A DNA stretch of 64,000 nucleotides from Diphasiastrum complanatum (Eukaryota; Streptophyta; Lycopodiopsida; Lycopodiales; Lycopodiaceae). The notes under the pieces are model-generated. The model searched no databases. It saw only the letters and a list, made by a program, of their open reading frames with translations, and had not been told where the DNA came from. Positions 52,481 through 63,745 of this stretch are shown piece by piece (within the stretch, counting starts at the first letter, position 1; the number at the start of each line of letters is the position of its first letter). Both the position numbers and the translations under genes were made by a program. The stretch lies in NCBI GenBank assembly GCA_029204225.1, contig CM055093.1:28841777-28905776 (forward strand), given 5' to 3'.

Positions 52481-53443
52481 TGTTAGGTTTCTTATGCTCA
52501 ACCTTAACAAATCATCAAGAATGAGCATCTTGAATACAGCCAAAGGCCGACAACATATTTCGGACCTTTGCATTTTTCCAAACTTCGTTTTTTCTTAAAA
52601 CATTTTCGTTTTAAGACATTGTCGCCTTTTTCGCACCTTTGGAAAAAATGCGACACTGTCGAGTTTTCTCGCCTCTTTCCGCACCATAGGGATTTTGTGC
52701 CTCAATCGTTTTAAAACACCTTCGCCCTTTTTTCACACTGTCGAAAAAAAGTGACAATGTCGGGAAAAAGTGACACTCTCGAAAAAAAGTGACATTGTCA
52801 AAAAAAAGGCACTATCTGTGTTTTTCACATTCTGCACCTTCAAAAAAAAAGTGACACTGTGACCAAAATCCATTTTAAAGACACTGTCGTCTTTTTCGTA
52901 TTTCCCCACCTTCGCTTTAGAGGCAGCTTCGGGATTTTCGCACCTTCGAGATTTACATGCTTCCTCTGTTCAAGGGCACCTTCGCGTTTTTTGGGTTTTT
53001 CCAACAGTGGCAGACCAACGTCGCCAACTTATCATCAATCCTAAAAATAGCTGGACCGCTAAATATCCCAAGGGTGGGTACCCACTTTGTACATATACAA
53101 AGACTGGCATATATATTATACAATGCTTGTAAGATATTTTTTGAAGACACTTGTAAATATATACTACTAGCTGAATCAAGCAATCAAGTGTTGTTTTTTA
53201 TAATCAGAGTTCTTCTGTAGCCAGCATTATCACGCTCAGCAAGTTGAAGTTATTACTTCAAGCCATTGTACTCACTGTTGATATTAATCAGAGTGCAATT
53301 TTTGTCTCACTACTATATTGTTCATTTGCGCAATTTTGTATGAATGATTCATCTTGAATATTTCTGCTGCTGACTGTTGCATTTTTGTTCCTACACGCCT
53401 ACGCTCAAGCTTATGTTGCTAGTCATCCCCATGTTTTACGACA
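52481..53443 (+). mobile_element. Copia family A 3' LTR
   Basis: TGTTAGGTTTCTTATGCTCA ... TTTTACGACA. About 963 bp. U3 is expanded with CACTGTCGAAAAAAAGTGAC-type repeats (52730-52860) and TTCGC words. R/U5 CAGCATTATCACGCTCAGCAA matches the copy at 34500. Confidence 0.82.
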
Positions 53444-54580
53444 AGAACTCCCATTTGACTTCGTGTGGCCTATCCATCAAAGTAATACCGAAGTAGAGCA
53501 GGTACAGATAATAGCAACCTTTCTTCTTTTCTTCCTTCCATGGCTGACCGGATTGTCCTTTCTCCACCGCCTGCACCTGCTTTGGTCCCTGGGCAGCCTT
53601 CTTGCTTATTTAAGGGCTCCCCTCTCTTGTGAGAGAGCTTTGAATGTATTGTCAAGTTCTCTTGAGCAAATAAAGAGGATCCTCCATGAGTTCTTGATAA
53701 TTGCTAAGCTCCTTGTTCATGGCAATGTTCTTGAGTGAAGTTTCTATGAGCATGCTTGATTTCCTTGTATTGTGGATTAACTAGGATCTTGTTTTCTTGT
53801 TTCTTACTTAGTTGTGGATTAGGATTCATTTATTGTTTGTGGAATAAGGTAGGAATCAGCATGCAAGTAAACTAAATAGGCTGGTTTGTGGTGTAGATCT
53901 TGCATAATTTCTTACATTCCAGTTCTTGATTGTTCTTGAGCAATCTAAGCATCAAGAAATGAGTGTTTCTTGATTCTTGGATTGTTGCTATGCTATTAGG
54001 AATCTAGTTTCTTGTTTCTTGTTTGAGTAGTTAATCTTGTTCTTGATTGTTTTCTGATTTAGTAGATAGTAGTAGGAATACTCTCTGTTCCAAAACGTTG
54101 ATCTTCTTGATCTAAGACTGGCTACATGGCTGGTTAATGCATGTAGCTGAGTATCGGATCCGTGACTCCCACTGACAGGCTGGGAAATGCATGTTGAAAT
54201 CTGAGTAACACGTCCGTGTGATAACCGTTCTAACAAGAAGTACCGTAAGAACCAGAAGAACCATAAAGAATGGTAAAGAAGAAGTAAAGAAACCCTTAGA
54301 ATCGTGTTCATAGATAGAGTGGAACCTGTGAACATTTGGCACCATTCCGCAGCTACACAGACATTAAACAGCCCCAAACCATTCCGATCTGTGCAACACA
54401 ACCATCGCTCTCAGGACTCTCACACTTTTGTTACAGACCACACCACTTTCGTCCTGACTAGCGCGAAGCTCAGTCTCAACCGATGCTTCATGCTCCTTCC
54501 CAAGCCAAGCCACGACTATCGTCTGGACCGGACTGCTACACATTGACTCTCGACCAAGTCACTACAGAACAATTCTGCCA
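53444..54580. other. Unassigned sequence
   Basis: A 117-codon frame (53385-53738) begins inside the LTR and has no diagnostic motif. 53750-54050 is rich in TTCTTG words. No gene recognised. Confidence 0.35.
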
Positions 54581-54896
54581 TGTCTTGAGTTAAATCTCAA
54601 CTGACGCATTTGCTTAAGTCTCAACCGACGCATTTTCTTAAATCTCAACCGACGCATTTGCTTAAGTCTCAACCGACGCATTTGCTTAAATCTCAACCGA
54701 CGCATTTGCTTAAGTCTCAACCGACACATTTGCTTAAATCTCAACTGACGCATTTGCTTAAGTCTGAACCGATGCATTTGCTTAAGTCTCAACCGACGCA
54801 TTTGCTTAAATCTCAACCGACGCATTTGCTTAAGTCTCAACCGATGCACTTGCTCACGTCTCAACCGATGCATTTGCTCGACGCATTTCTTTCATC
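54581..54896. repeat. 24-bp minisatellite
   Basis: About 12-13 units of TCTCAACCGACGCATTTGCT plus TAAG/TAAA. Adjacent units alternate AAGT and AAAT, so a 48-bp higher-order period is likely. As 24 is divisible by three, open frames run through on both strands by construction. Confidence 0.95.
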
Positions 54897-55001
54897 TCAA
54901 TCGACGCTCTCACGTCAGATCTCGACCGACGACCTCGTGTCAGATCTCGACCGACAGCTTCCGTCCCAATCTCAACCGATGACCTCGCATCAGAACTCGA
55001 C
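54897..55001. repeat. Related CGACC-rich repeat, left of gypsy insertion
   Basis: Units such as GTCAGATCTCGACCGAC with GACCTCG spacers. The same repeat resumes at 60626 after the gypsy element. Confidence 0.85.
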
Positions 55002-55823
55002 TGTTGGGGGTATTCCCAACAAAGAGTAAATAAATAAAATCCTCCAATAAAATGTGTTGCGAGGGCATGGCATCCTGCGTGTATAAGCCCATGGCCCAAT
55101 GAGCACGCAATTAGAGTTATAAATAAAATAAACTTGACTTGGGCCTTGGAATTAAAATAAAAACTAGAGGCCCAATGTCATTTTTAAACTTAGAGATCAC
55201 TTTTTAGAGTTCGGTCCAAATTGGGACTCACATGAATCTTGTGATTTCTAATGTACTTTTTGTGGACCCTTGGATCAAGTTGGGTCCAAGATGAATGGAT
55301 AGGATCATTGTGAATATTAGCCAATAAGATTGAGGGGCAAGGGCCTTTCCCATTTTATAAAAAGGCACCATTTGTACACTATTTTCATGTTTAATGAGAA
55401 GGAGGAAGCTCTACCATTTTTGGAAGAGAAGCATCCTCATTTGCTATTCACTACTTGCTATTGCTCTTGATTGTGTTTTCCATTCCTTTCTATTTCCATG
55501 TTTATTGTTTGCCATAGTGAGTGCTTTATCATTAGCAAGCATAAGGAGCATTTGAGCTAACCTCCACCCTCACTCTCTATCTCTCTCTTTCTCTTCCCTT
55601 CTCAATTTCTTCTTCTCCATTCCTTCTCTTCAACCAAAACCATGATGAATGTTAGTGTAGAGGAGTAAACTTAAAGAGGAGTAGTATAGTGGTGAGTAGA
55701 GTTAAGGGAGAAAGTAGGAAATTAACTAAAAGTAGCATCTATGCATAGTTAGGTACCTATCCAATGATCTAACCTTTGTTGACAGGCGGAAGGGCTATAC
55801 TACGAGAGATCTTCGACCCCACA
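55002..55823 (+). mobile_element. Gypsy 5' LTR
   Basis: Starts TGTTGGGGGTATTCCCAACA and ends CGACCCCACA, 822 bp. TATA box TTTTATAAAAAGG near 55355. The target duplication TCGAC is at 54997-55001 and 60626-60630. Confidence 0.93.
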
Positions 55824-55846
55824 GTGGTGCCGTTGCCGGGGATAGG
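55824..55846 (+). promoter_or_regulatory. Gypsy primer-binding site
   Basis: GTGGTGCCGTTGCCGGGGATA follows the LTR. It resembles the TGGCGCCGTTGCCGGGGA type site of plant Athila/Tat-like gypsy elements, with one change in the second triplet. Confidence 0.75.
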
Positions 55847-56439
55847 TTTCCACTAACTAGTTTAGCTGCATTTTAGCTATTTTCTTGTTTTTTAGAGTAG
55901 TTTAGGTAGATTTTTGGGAGTTTAGAGTTAGTTTTCTGTATTTTTTTGTGTTTGGACTGTTCACAGCTAGCGGAGGAGGTGTGAGAGGGTAGAGGAGGCC
56001 TGAACAACCTCTAAGGCTTAAAACCCATACCAATTATCCACAAAACTCAAAAAACACACGAATCTACATTTTGGAGGGAAAAAGAGCCAAAAAACTCATC
56101 AGATTTTTATATCTCCAGAATCAATGGGAATTAACCCTTGCATGATTGGCAGCAGCTCCAAGGTACTGTCCCAGACCTGCATAGAAGCTTGCGAGAGCTA
56201 GTTCCAAGTAGATTGTAAAAATCAAAGAAAAATCATAAAAAATTCAAAAAACCCTTGAAAAAATTCAAAAAAATTCAAATCTTCATAAGAACTCTCGCAG
56301 AGCCCTCTGAAGTTCCATCTCAGTGAGACCAAGACACAGAGAAGCTTGTGAGAGTTAGTTATTCATTCCCGCCGATCAAATCGATCAGATTTTTGAAGAT
56401 CTAGACTGCATCCTACTGTATAAGCAAGATCCAATCACT

Positions 56440-57935
56440 TTGGAACCCACCATCGGATGAATTTGAGATCGGGATGATCAATTGCACGAAGGATAGCAAA
56501 TCAGACACCACACCTTCCCAGATTAGCAACTGTGCAACAAGAGGCAGAACCGGAACCAGCACCAATGGATTCAATGGGCCAACCGTACTTGTCGCACCCT
56601 TGCATGCAGTTCGGAGAGCACCACAGATGGAGATACCAAAATACAACGAATTTCCTCTAGATCTACGAGCAAGCTTGTAAAATCTACGACGAACGGACAC
56701 CTGCAGAGAAGCTGATGCTATTTCCTATGTCCTTATTTGCAGTGGCTCAGGATTGGCTTTTTAACCTGTAAGAGAAAGAGAAATCCACCTGGGAAGCGGT
56801 TAAAGCGGCTCTCATTACGCGCTTTAAACCAAGAAAGTTCTTGGAAGACCCATTTCTCCTGCTGAGCAAAGTCAAGATGGGAAAATGAGAAAGGGTCCGG
56901 GACTATATTGAATGGGTCAAACATCTACGATCCGAGTGCAGTGCAGTCCTAACTCCCGATCATGCGATGATCATGTGGTTCCTAGCCAGATTACCACAAA
57001 GCATCAGAATAGAACTGAAACGACGGGAGCAATACGCTACTCTGTAAGAAGCTATGGAAGATGCCATCAAGGAAGAGGATGAAGGATCTGACAATGAATA
57101 TCCTTCCACCCACACTCCTACTCCCTCGATCGCATTATCATCATCAAACGCATCCGCTCTATCCACAGAACTGTTGTTGGACCAAATGAAAAAATTACAC
57201 AAACAGCAGATGGAGCAACTTACGACGTAGTTTGACCAGAAACTGAAGGCCTTACAGGGAACTATAGTAGTAACTCCACATCAACCGGAACCAAACCAGC
57301 TGTAGTATCCTCAACGAGAAAATGTATGGTGTTCAGTATGCACGCAAAAATATACAGCGAACGAGTGTCCAATCCTAAAGCAAAATCTGAGACTAACACA
57401 TAGATTCTGCCATCTGTGCAATGCAACATCGCACGATACGACATTTTGCCCGTTTAACCCCAGGGTTGTTCAACATAAGAGAAGTCCTTATCAGACTTCT
57501 TATCCTCATCATCAAGGGGCACCTAACATGGCACCAAGGTACAGGGCACCCAATCAACCACAACGCATGGCCTTACCTGCTCCACCAGGGCCAACCAATC
57601 AACAAGTGGCCCATGTAAACCTGATAGCAGGAGAACAAGAAATGCAAATGCCACCTCAATTTAAGCAGCAGCAGTGGTACGGACTAGATGAACCATTTAT
57701 GGATCCTACCATAAATGAATATGTTTTGGCCTATGCAGCTCAAACTCAACGTCAAGGTGGAAGAAATTACGGCTGCTACGGATGTGGTGAAGGACACAGA
57801 ATCGCAGAATGTCCCTACAAGGGACAATATACAACCTCCTGTCGAGATTGCGATTATGGACATTGTTTCAAAAATTGTCCATTTAAACCTGGAACCAGCG
57901 CACCTCTTAACCTCATTGCATACAGCAACCAGTAG
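56440..57935 (+). pseudogene. Gypsy gag with several zinc knuckles
   Basis: Capsid-like region at about 56640-57080: AVAQDWLFNL, ALITRFKPRKFLEDPF, RVRDYIEWVKHLRSE and MIMWFLARLPQSIRIELK, with stops at several positions. A Gln/Lys coiled segment (LLLDQMKKLHKQQMEQL) follows. Four Cys clusters then come at 57330-57890: WCSVCTQKYTANEC, FCHLCNATSHDTTFC, CYGCGEGHRIAEC and CRDCDYGHCFKNC. Gag packages the RNA; the knuckles bind nucleic acid. The copy is broken. Confidence 0.82.
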
Positions 57936-58275
57936 TTCCAGCGGGGATGCTATCGAAAGGTTGACAAGACCATGCTCCTGTGTTAGCTATTACGCGAGCA
58001 TAGAAGAGGAAGGAAGTGGCTCTCTCACCACCGCCATCGGTCACTGACGACCAACCCTCAACTTCAGCGCCATATCCAAATGTGAGGGAAGAGAGAAGAC
58101 AATACCAGAAAATAAGACACTGGGTACAAAAAGCACAAGAGGAGAAAAAAAAGCAAGAACAAAACAATCCCATAGAACCTCCAGTCGGCGTCGAACAGGA
58201 ACTGCAAGCGGGCTCACCACTGCGCACTGATCAGAATGATCGATTGCACCAACATGAACCACCTTTTCACATGGT
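57936..58275 (+). pseudogene. Gypsy gag-pol junction region (protease not seen)
   Basis: An open frame (58016-58275) with a charged Lys/Glu/Gln-rich segment (REERRQYQKIRHWVQKAQEE). No DSG protease motif was recognised between gag and RT, so the protease is deleted or too decayed. Confidence 0.5.
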
Positions 58276-59483
58276 GGAGCCCGAGGAACCACGCACTGAA
58301 AGGCTCACATTTTTGCTGTCAAGCCATGTTAGTTTATCACTCGGAGAACTGATCAAGCAAGAGTTGCAGAAGCTTATGGATGCAGATTTTATTTACGAAA
58401 TCGAGCACACGGAAGGGGTATCGCCAATAGTTATAGTACCCAAGAAGAATGGCAAAATGCGGATTTGTGTAAATCTGAAGGCACTTAATGCAATCACTAA
58501 AAAGGACTATTTCCCTTTACCATTTACGGAAATTGTCCTCGATAGAGTAGCTGGCGATGAAGCCTACAGTTTTCTGGACAACTTCAGTGGCTACAACCAG
58601 GTGAAAATAGCCCCCTAGGACCAGTACAAGACAACATTTGCCACGGAATGGGGAACTTATGCCTATAAAGTGATGCCATTCGGACTTTGCAATGCCCCAA
58701 GCACTTTCCAACGAGTCATGCAGGCGGCATTCAAAGATTATTTGCAAAAAAAATTTGGAAATTTTCTTGGACGATCTGTGCGTGCATGGACCAAATTCTG
58801 AACACTTATTCAATTTGGAGAAGGTGCTACAAAAATGCCGCGAATACCATATCTCCCTGAATCCAGAAAAATGTCAATTCTCGGTGACAAATGGCTTGAT
58901 ACTCGGCCATATAGTGTCAAGACATGAGATCGCCACAGATCTATCAAAGATCATGATCATTATTAATCTACCAGCACCGAGGATGATCCGCGAGGTCTAC
59001 ATTTTCATGGGTCATGCTAACTATTATAGGATCTTCATTCTTGATTTTGCGGAGTTAGCCAAACCAATTTACAAGCTCACAACGGATCCACATTGGAATG
59101 AGGAAACTCTAAAGGCTTTCCAGAAGATTAAGGATGCATTGGTCTCAGCACCAATCTTACGGCCACCCAATTGGTCCATTGAGTTCCATGTGCATACGGA
59201 CGCATCGAAGTATGCAGATGGAGCAGTCTTAACCCAACCAGGTGAACACAAAAAGGATTTTCCAATCTGATTTGCAAGCCGACAGCTCAGTGATACCGAA
59301 ATGAATTATTCAACCACAGAGCGGGAAGCACTGGCAATGATCTATGTGGTTAACAAGTTTCGACAATATTTGATGGCCACACATTTTGCTTTTTATACGG
59401 ACCATCAACCCTTGCTATATCTCGTTAATAAAACTTACAACACCAGGAGAATCACCAGATGTTGGAATTTGATTTTCGAATAG
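58276..59483 (+). pseudogene. Gypsy reverse transcriptase and RNase H, broken
   Basis: RT: GVSPIVIVPKKNGKMRICVN, LKALNAITKKDYFPLPF, YSFLDNFSGYNQVKI, then a stop at 58616, TFATEWGTYAYKVMPFGLCN, APSTFQRVMQ; after a frameshift EIFLDDLCVHG (catalytic LDD in place of the usual YxDD). LGHIVSR and FMGHANYYRIF follow. RNase H: HVHTDASKYADGAVL, YSTTEREALAMIYVVNKFRQ and FYTDHQPLLYL. At least one stop (59270) and two shifts. Confidence 0.9.
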
Positions 59484-60241
59484 TACTTCACAAGGGAAAA
59501 CAACACTACATGGCAGATCATGTGTCAGGAATCAAGGGAAAGGAGATTGCAATTCAACCCGACGATGAGCTGGCAGATGCTGCCTTATTTTGCGTGGAGA
59601 CAGTACCAGAATGGGCTGCCAACATTGTTGAATATCTAATGCGGGGCCAACCAAACAAATCACTACCAAAGGCGGAACAACAGAAATTGATCTTGAAGGC
59701 TAGACCTTATCAGTTGATTGCCGACCAGTTGTACCGAAGAGGTCCAGACGGAATTCTTTGGCGGTGTATTCTTCCTCATGAGACCACCCAGATCATTTCG
59801 CTTTCACATGAAGGCATGAGTGGAGGTCATTTTGCATATGACATTACAGTTCGCAAGATCCTGGAATCAGGATGTTGGTGGCCAATGATTCATAAAGATA
59901 CGGAGGAATACTTGAAAAAGTGCTATGTGTGCCAAAGGGCAAGGAGACCAACGAGATTGAATTATGATCTACTACACCCAATCTTAGCCCAAGCACCGTT
60001 CAAAACATGGGGATTGGATTATATTGGTCCAATTCACCATGCAGCAAGGAGTTCCCAGGCTCGATACATAATCATAGCCACATACTACCTCACCAAATGG
60101 GTCGAAGCCAAGGCAGTAAGAGTAGCTGATGCTAGGACCACTTCCAAGTTCGTTTATGAAAATATCAATGCGCTTCGGATGCCCGGTGGAACTAGTCAGT
60201 GATCGCGAAAGCCATTTCATCAACAAGACCATCAAGGTCCT
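59459..60241 (+). pseudogene. Gypsy integrase N-terminal and core part
   Basis: Open for about 247 codons: LEFDFRIVLHKGKQHYMADH, HH-CC zinc finger (SHEGMSGGHFAYDIT to KCYVCQRAR), WGLDYIGPI (first D) and SQARYIIIATYYLTKWVEAK. The second D motif in shifted frame is VSDRESHF. The sequence breaks off at 60241 and jumps into the 3' LTR. The third acidic residue and C-terminal domain are gone. No chromodomain is visible. Confidence 0.88.
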
Positions 60242-60625
60242 ATTGCTATTCACTACTTGCTATTGCTCTTGATTGTGTTTTCCATTGCTTTCTATTTCCA
60301 TGTTTATTGTTTGCCATTGTGAATGCTTTTCCATTAGCAAGCATAAGGAGCATTTGAGCTAACCTCCACCCTCACTCTCTATCTCTCTCTTTCTCTTTCC
60401 TTCTCAATCTCTTCTTCTCCATTCCTTCTCTTCAAGCGAAACCATGATGAATGTTAGTGTAGAGGAGTAGAGTTAAAAAGGAGTAGTATAGTGGTGAGTA
60501 GAGTTAAGGGAGAAAGTAGGAAATTAACTAGAAGTAGCATCTATGCATAGTTAGATACCTATCCAGTGATCTAACCTTCGTTGACAGGCGGAAGGGCTAT
60601 ACTATGAGAGATCTTCGACCCCACA
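60242..60625 (+). mobile_element. Truncated gypsy 3' LTR
   Basis: Matches 55442-55823 of the 5' LTR with few differences, but the first 440 bp are missing. The same deletion removed the end of integrase and any polypurine tract. It is followed by the TCGAC target duplication. Confidence 0.93.
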
Positions 60626-61200
60626 TCGACCGACGACCTCACGTCAGATCTCGATCGACACCCTTGCGTCAGTTCTTGACCAACGGATGCTCTCAGATCT
60701 CAATCAGCCCTTGAATTGTTGAGACCATCATAAAACACACTACAGTCATTGCGACCACCTTCTAGTCATAACAACTGCATTGCCTCATAGTGATCACTCT
60801 GCACCGTGAGAACTGCATTGAGCCGTAGGGAATACATTCGACAAAACCCCATTGCTTCACACCTTGCACCGTAGCCATCGCACACACCTACCATACACCG
60901 TAGTGATCGCCTTGAGCCACAGCCATCGTCAACAACAGCAAAACACCTATCGTAAGCACCGCCATCACACACCTACACTCTTCCAACTGTATAAACCAAA
61001 TCCTAGAGATTCCACCTGTCGTATCTAACCGTGAGGACTGCAACACATCGTAAACTATATGACCACAAACCGTCGTTAATCGTGAGGACCGCAACCACCG
61101 CATTAGACCTCTGCCACCACATTTAGTCATATCAACCGCCACTGGTCGCATTGCACTCGCAGCCACCGTGGACCCATAGCAACCGCATTCCAACAACCAT
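60626..61200. repeat. CGACC repeats then ACCGCA/CCGTAG-rich degenerate repeat
   Basis: 60626-60710 continues the repeat seen at 54897-55001. From 60720 to 61200 short words such as CACCGTAG, ACCGCATT and CGTGAGGACCGCAAC recur irregularly. No coding potential is inferred. Confidence 0.6.
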
Positions 61201-61262
61201 AGCCACTATAACAAGCATCCAGGAGCCTATTTACACAATCATACGATACTCTACAAGTTGTT

Positions 61263-61430
61263 ATGGATCGCCCTTACGATCCGAACTCTACGGAGGACTA
61301 TCCACCAGAGATGGTCTCCCCATCCACCGAACAAGCTCGATTTAACAAAAATTCTCGGATGAAATCCCAAGTCCAAGAGCCATCCACCAACCCATTCGAC
61401 AGATGGGAACCCATGCATTATGAAGCTTCA
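61263..61430 (+). pseudogene. Second gypsy element: gag N-terminus
   Basis: MDRPYDPNSTEDYPPEMVSP, then FDRWEPMHYEASSG before a stop. It is followed by an inverted segment and then, back in plus orientation, by the zinc-knuckle part. It is called gag by position; the N-terminus itself has no diagnostic motif. Confidence 0.5.
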
Positions 61431-62165
61431 TCTGGCTAGTGGGTAACTGACCCGACATCGAACTCTTGATAGACTTAAGAGCGTTTTGAAACTCTTTCAT
61501 GAGTTTCTCCATCTGTTGTTGGTGTTGCTGGTTAAGCAACTCCATCTGTGTTTTCCACAACTATTCTCGAGTTTCGTCGTTTGGTCAAGCTTCTTGGACA
61601 ACACGATGTGCTCTCCGTTCACGTGGTTCATCGACATTAGAGCCCTCGTCTTCCTCTCGAATGGCATCAGACATGGCTTGTTTCACTGATGTATATTCAT
61701 CATTGGAACGAAGTTCACATCTTATCCATCGTGGGAGTCCAACGAGGAACCAAATTATGAGCATAGACTCAGTGGGTTGTTCTTGTACCTGACTTTTTAA
61801 TCTTTTAAATCGTTTAATATAGTCACGTACTTTCTTGTCTTTTGTCATTTTGATGTTACTTAGCTTGACAAAAGGACTTTCTATCAAGTGAAATGGCTTG
61901 AAGCGTTTGATAAAGGCCTCCTTCAGGAGTGACCAGTCACGTTTATCTTCACGATCAAGGTTAAAAAACCACTCTCATGCTCGATCGATTATGGTCATCG
62001 AAAAGAGCTGTACCATGGCTTTCGACGATGTCTCGCCATAGACGTCTCATGCATTCTCAAAGACTTGAAGAAATCTTTGAGGATCAGTGTTACCATCGCA
62101 CTTAGGTAAATCTAGCGTTTCACTGGCAATGAGTGCACTTCATACCAACCGGTCCTAGATACTTC
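61431..62165 (-). pseudogene. Second gypsy element: inverted gag capsid segment
   Basis: Minus strand, read 62165 to 61431: LDLPKCDGNTDPQRFLQVFE, EWFFNLDREDKRDWSLLKEA, FIKRFKPFHLIESPF, VRDYIKRFKRLKSQ, IIWFLVGLPRWIRCELRS, AMSDAIREEDEGS, and a Gln-rich coil MELLNQQHQQQMEKLMKEFQ. It aligns block for block with the first gypsy gag (RVRDYIEWVKHLRSE, MIMWFLARLPQSIRIELK, AMEDAIKEEDEGSDN). It has a few stops. Confidence 0.85.
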
Positions 62166-63229
62166 CTTGATCAAATGTAACATCTGCAACTTTATGGGAC
62201 ATACCTCTCTTTATTGCTATTATAACCCGAGGAACCAACCTCACAACCAGTCAGGAGGACATACTCAACCTCCTCGACAACCGTTTGTTTCACAAAATCC
62301 ACACGCACTACCAACCACAAAACAACCAAGTCCATATACAAGAGTTGCCCAGACAACCTAGACATGAACCTCAACCACAACTGGCACTCTTAGGACCACC
62401 TCCAAGAGGACAAGCAGATCTAGGACCACAAAAACATAGAAATCCTCGAGAGTCTACACAAACACATCTTGTTGAAAACTCCTACGATTAGTCCTATCAT
62501 CAAGATACAACACTTCCATCTGCTAGTTCTCAACATTATCAAGCCGACAACTCATACTCGTGCAAATGAGATGAGTATTCAACACCACCAGCACAGCTAG
62601 CCATCCAAGATGGTTATGCTATTGCCACAGGCCCAATGGGCAACCGCTACTTTATTTGTGGTGAAACGAGACATTTCATGGCTGATTGTAAAGTTAAAAA
62701 CCAATACCATGCGGAATGTCCCGACTGTGTCTGTAAACACAGTTTCAAGGATTGTCCGAAACAATTTAACATGATTTTTCCAGCACATCATATCTCATTC
62801 GAACCTATTAGAGTTCTCACTAGAGCACAACGCCAACAACAAGAACAACAACAAAATAATGTCAAATCAGCTGACCCCCATGGAAACCACTTGATGGCTT
62901 CCACATTACCAAAAGATTACCCAGACCCAAAGGTGGAACAACGACAATACAATGAGTTTCGAGATGAGTTTTTGCGAGAGGAAGAACATACAGAAAGTCT
63001 GTTCTCAGCTCATATCCCCGAAAAGGAGCAATACCTATAGGGACTTGAAGCATTTTCTGACCTCATGCAAGCTCAACTCACCATGTCGTTTCATACCACA
63101 ACAAAATCCTTCACTGGGCTTCAACGTTATATCCATTGAAATTTTCAGCTGCCTACTATTCCTGATGAACAACGGGAAACAAAAGAGATTCTTGAATTCC
63201 CCAGATTTCTATGAATCTATTGAATATAG
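62166..63229 (+). pseudogene. Second gypsy element: zinc-knuckle part of gag
   Basis: IKCNICNFMGHTSLYC, then a Gln/Pro-rich stretch with stops, then YFICGETRHFMADC and CPDCVCKHSFKDC, and a charged tail (PKVEQRQYNEFRDEFLREEE) resembling the gag-pol junction at 58080-58140. Confidence 0.75.
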
Positions 63230-63745
63230 GTGTTGTCCTATAAAGACTATCCTGCAATATCTGCTATCCTAGATAGCGGATCAAGCATTAATATCATGGC
63301 TTTGTCATCAGCAAAGTCATGGGGCTTTCATACCCTCGATCAACCACGATATAAACTTCGCATGGCTGATCAACGAGTTACTGACCCTGCTGGTCATTTA
63401 TCAAATATAAAAGTTCACATAGCAGGTGTCAAATTTGTGCTAGATTGTGTCATCTTAGATTTACCAGAAGATAACAATACATATAAACTCCTTCTTGGTA
63501 CACCCTGGCTCCAGATGGTAGGTGTTGTCCAAGATTGGAAGCATAGCAAAATTACCTTTGGTAACCACGATAAACGAGTCATGGTTGACTCAACAGGCCA
63601 TGTCAAGCCCGCCAAGGTATACGATGATTTGTCATCCACAACATATGACGAATCAGATAGTATCCCGATCCAATCAAAAGGTCACTATACGAGATCCACA
63701 GACATAATCAATTGGGGTCGCACTAGCCACTATGGACTATACTGA
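63230..63745 (+). CDS. Second gypsy element: retropepsin, open 171 codons
   Basis: AILDSGSSINIMALSSAKSW carries the protease catalytic DSG. Then LGTPWLQMVGVVQDW, the conserved second block, and KITFGNHDK. Such proteases cleave the gag-pol polyprotein. The frame is open but isolated from gag and RT. Confidence 0.85.
   Translation: MLSYKDYPAISAILDSGSSINIMALSSAKSWGFHTLDQPRYKLRMADQRVTDPAGHLSNIKVHIAGVKFVLDCVILDLPEDNNTYKLLLGTPWLQMVGVVQDWKHSKITFGNHDKRVMVDSTGHVKPAKVYDDLSSTTYDESDSIPIQSKGHYTRSTDIINWGRTSHYGLY

Noticed and set aside
53385-53738. 117-codon ORF after the copia LTR
   Set aside because: Starts inside the LTR end, no recognisable motif, composition like the flanking non-coding sequence.
54581-54896. 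CRISPR-like array
   Set aside because: Units are directly adjacent without unique spacers, and the genome is plant nuclear; it is a minisatellite.
54562-55029. Repeat proteins on both strands (LKSQPTH and RRLRLKQM units)
   Set aside because: A 24-bp unit divisible by three keeps all frames open; there is no start context, homology or codon signal.
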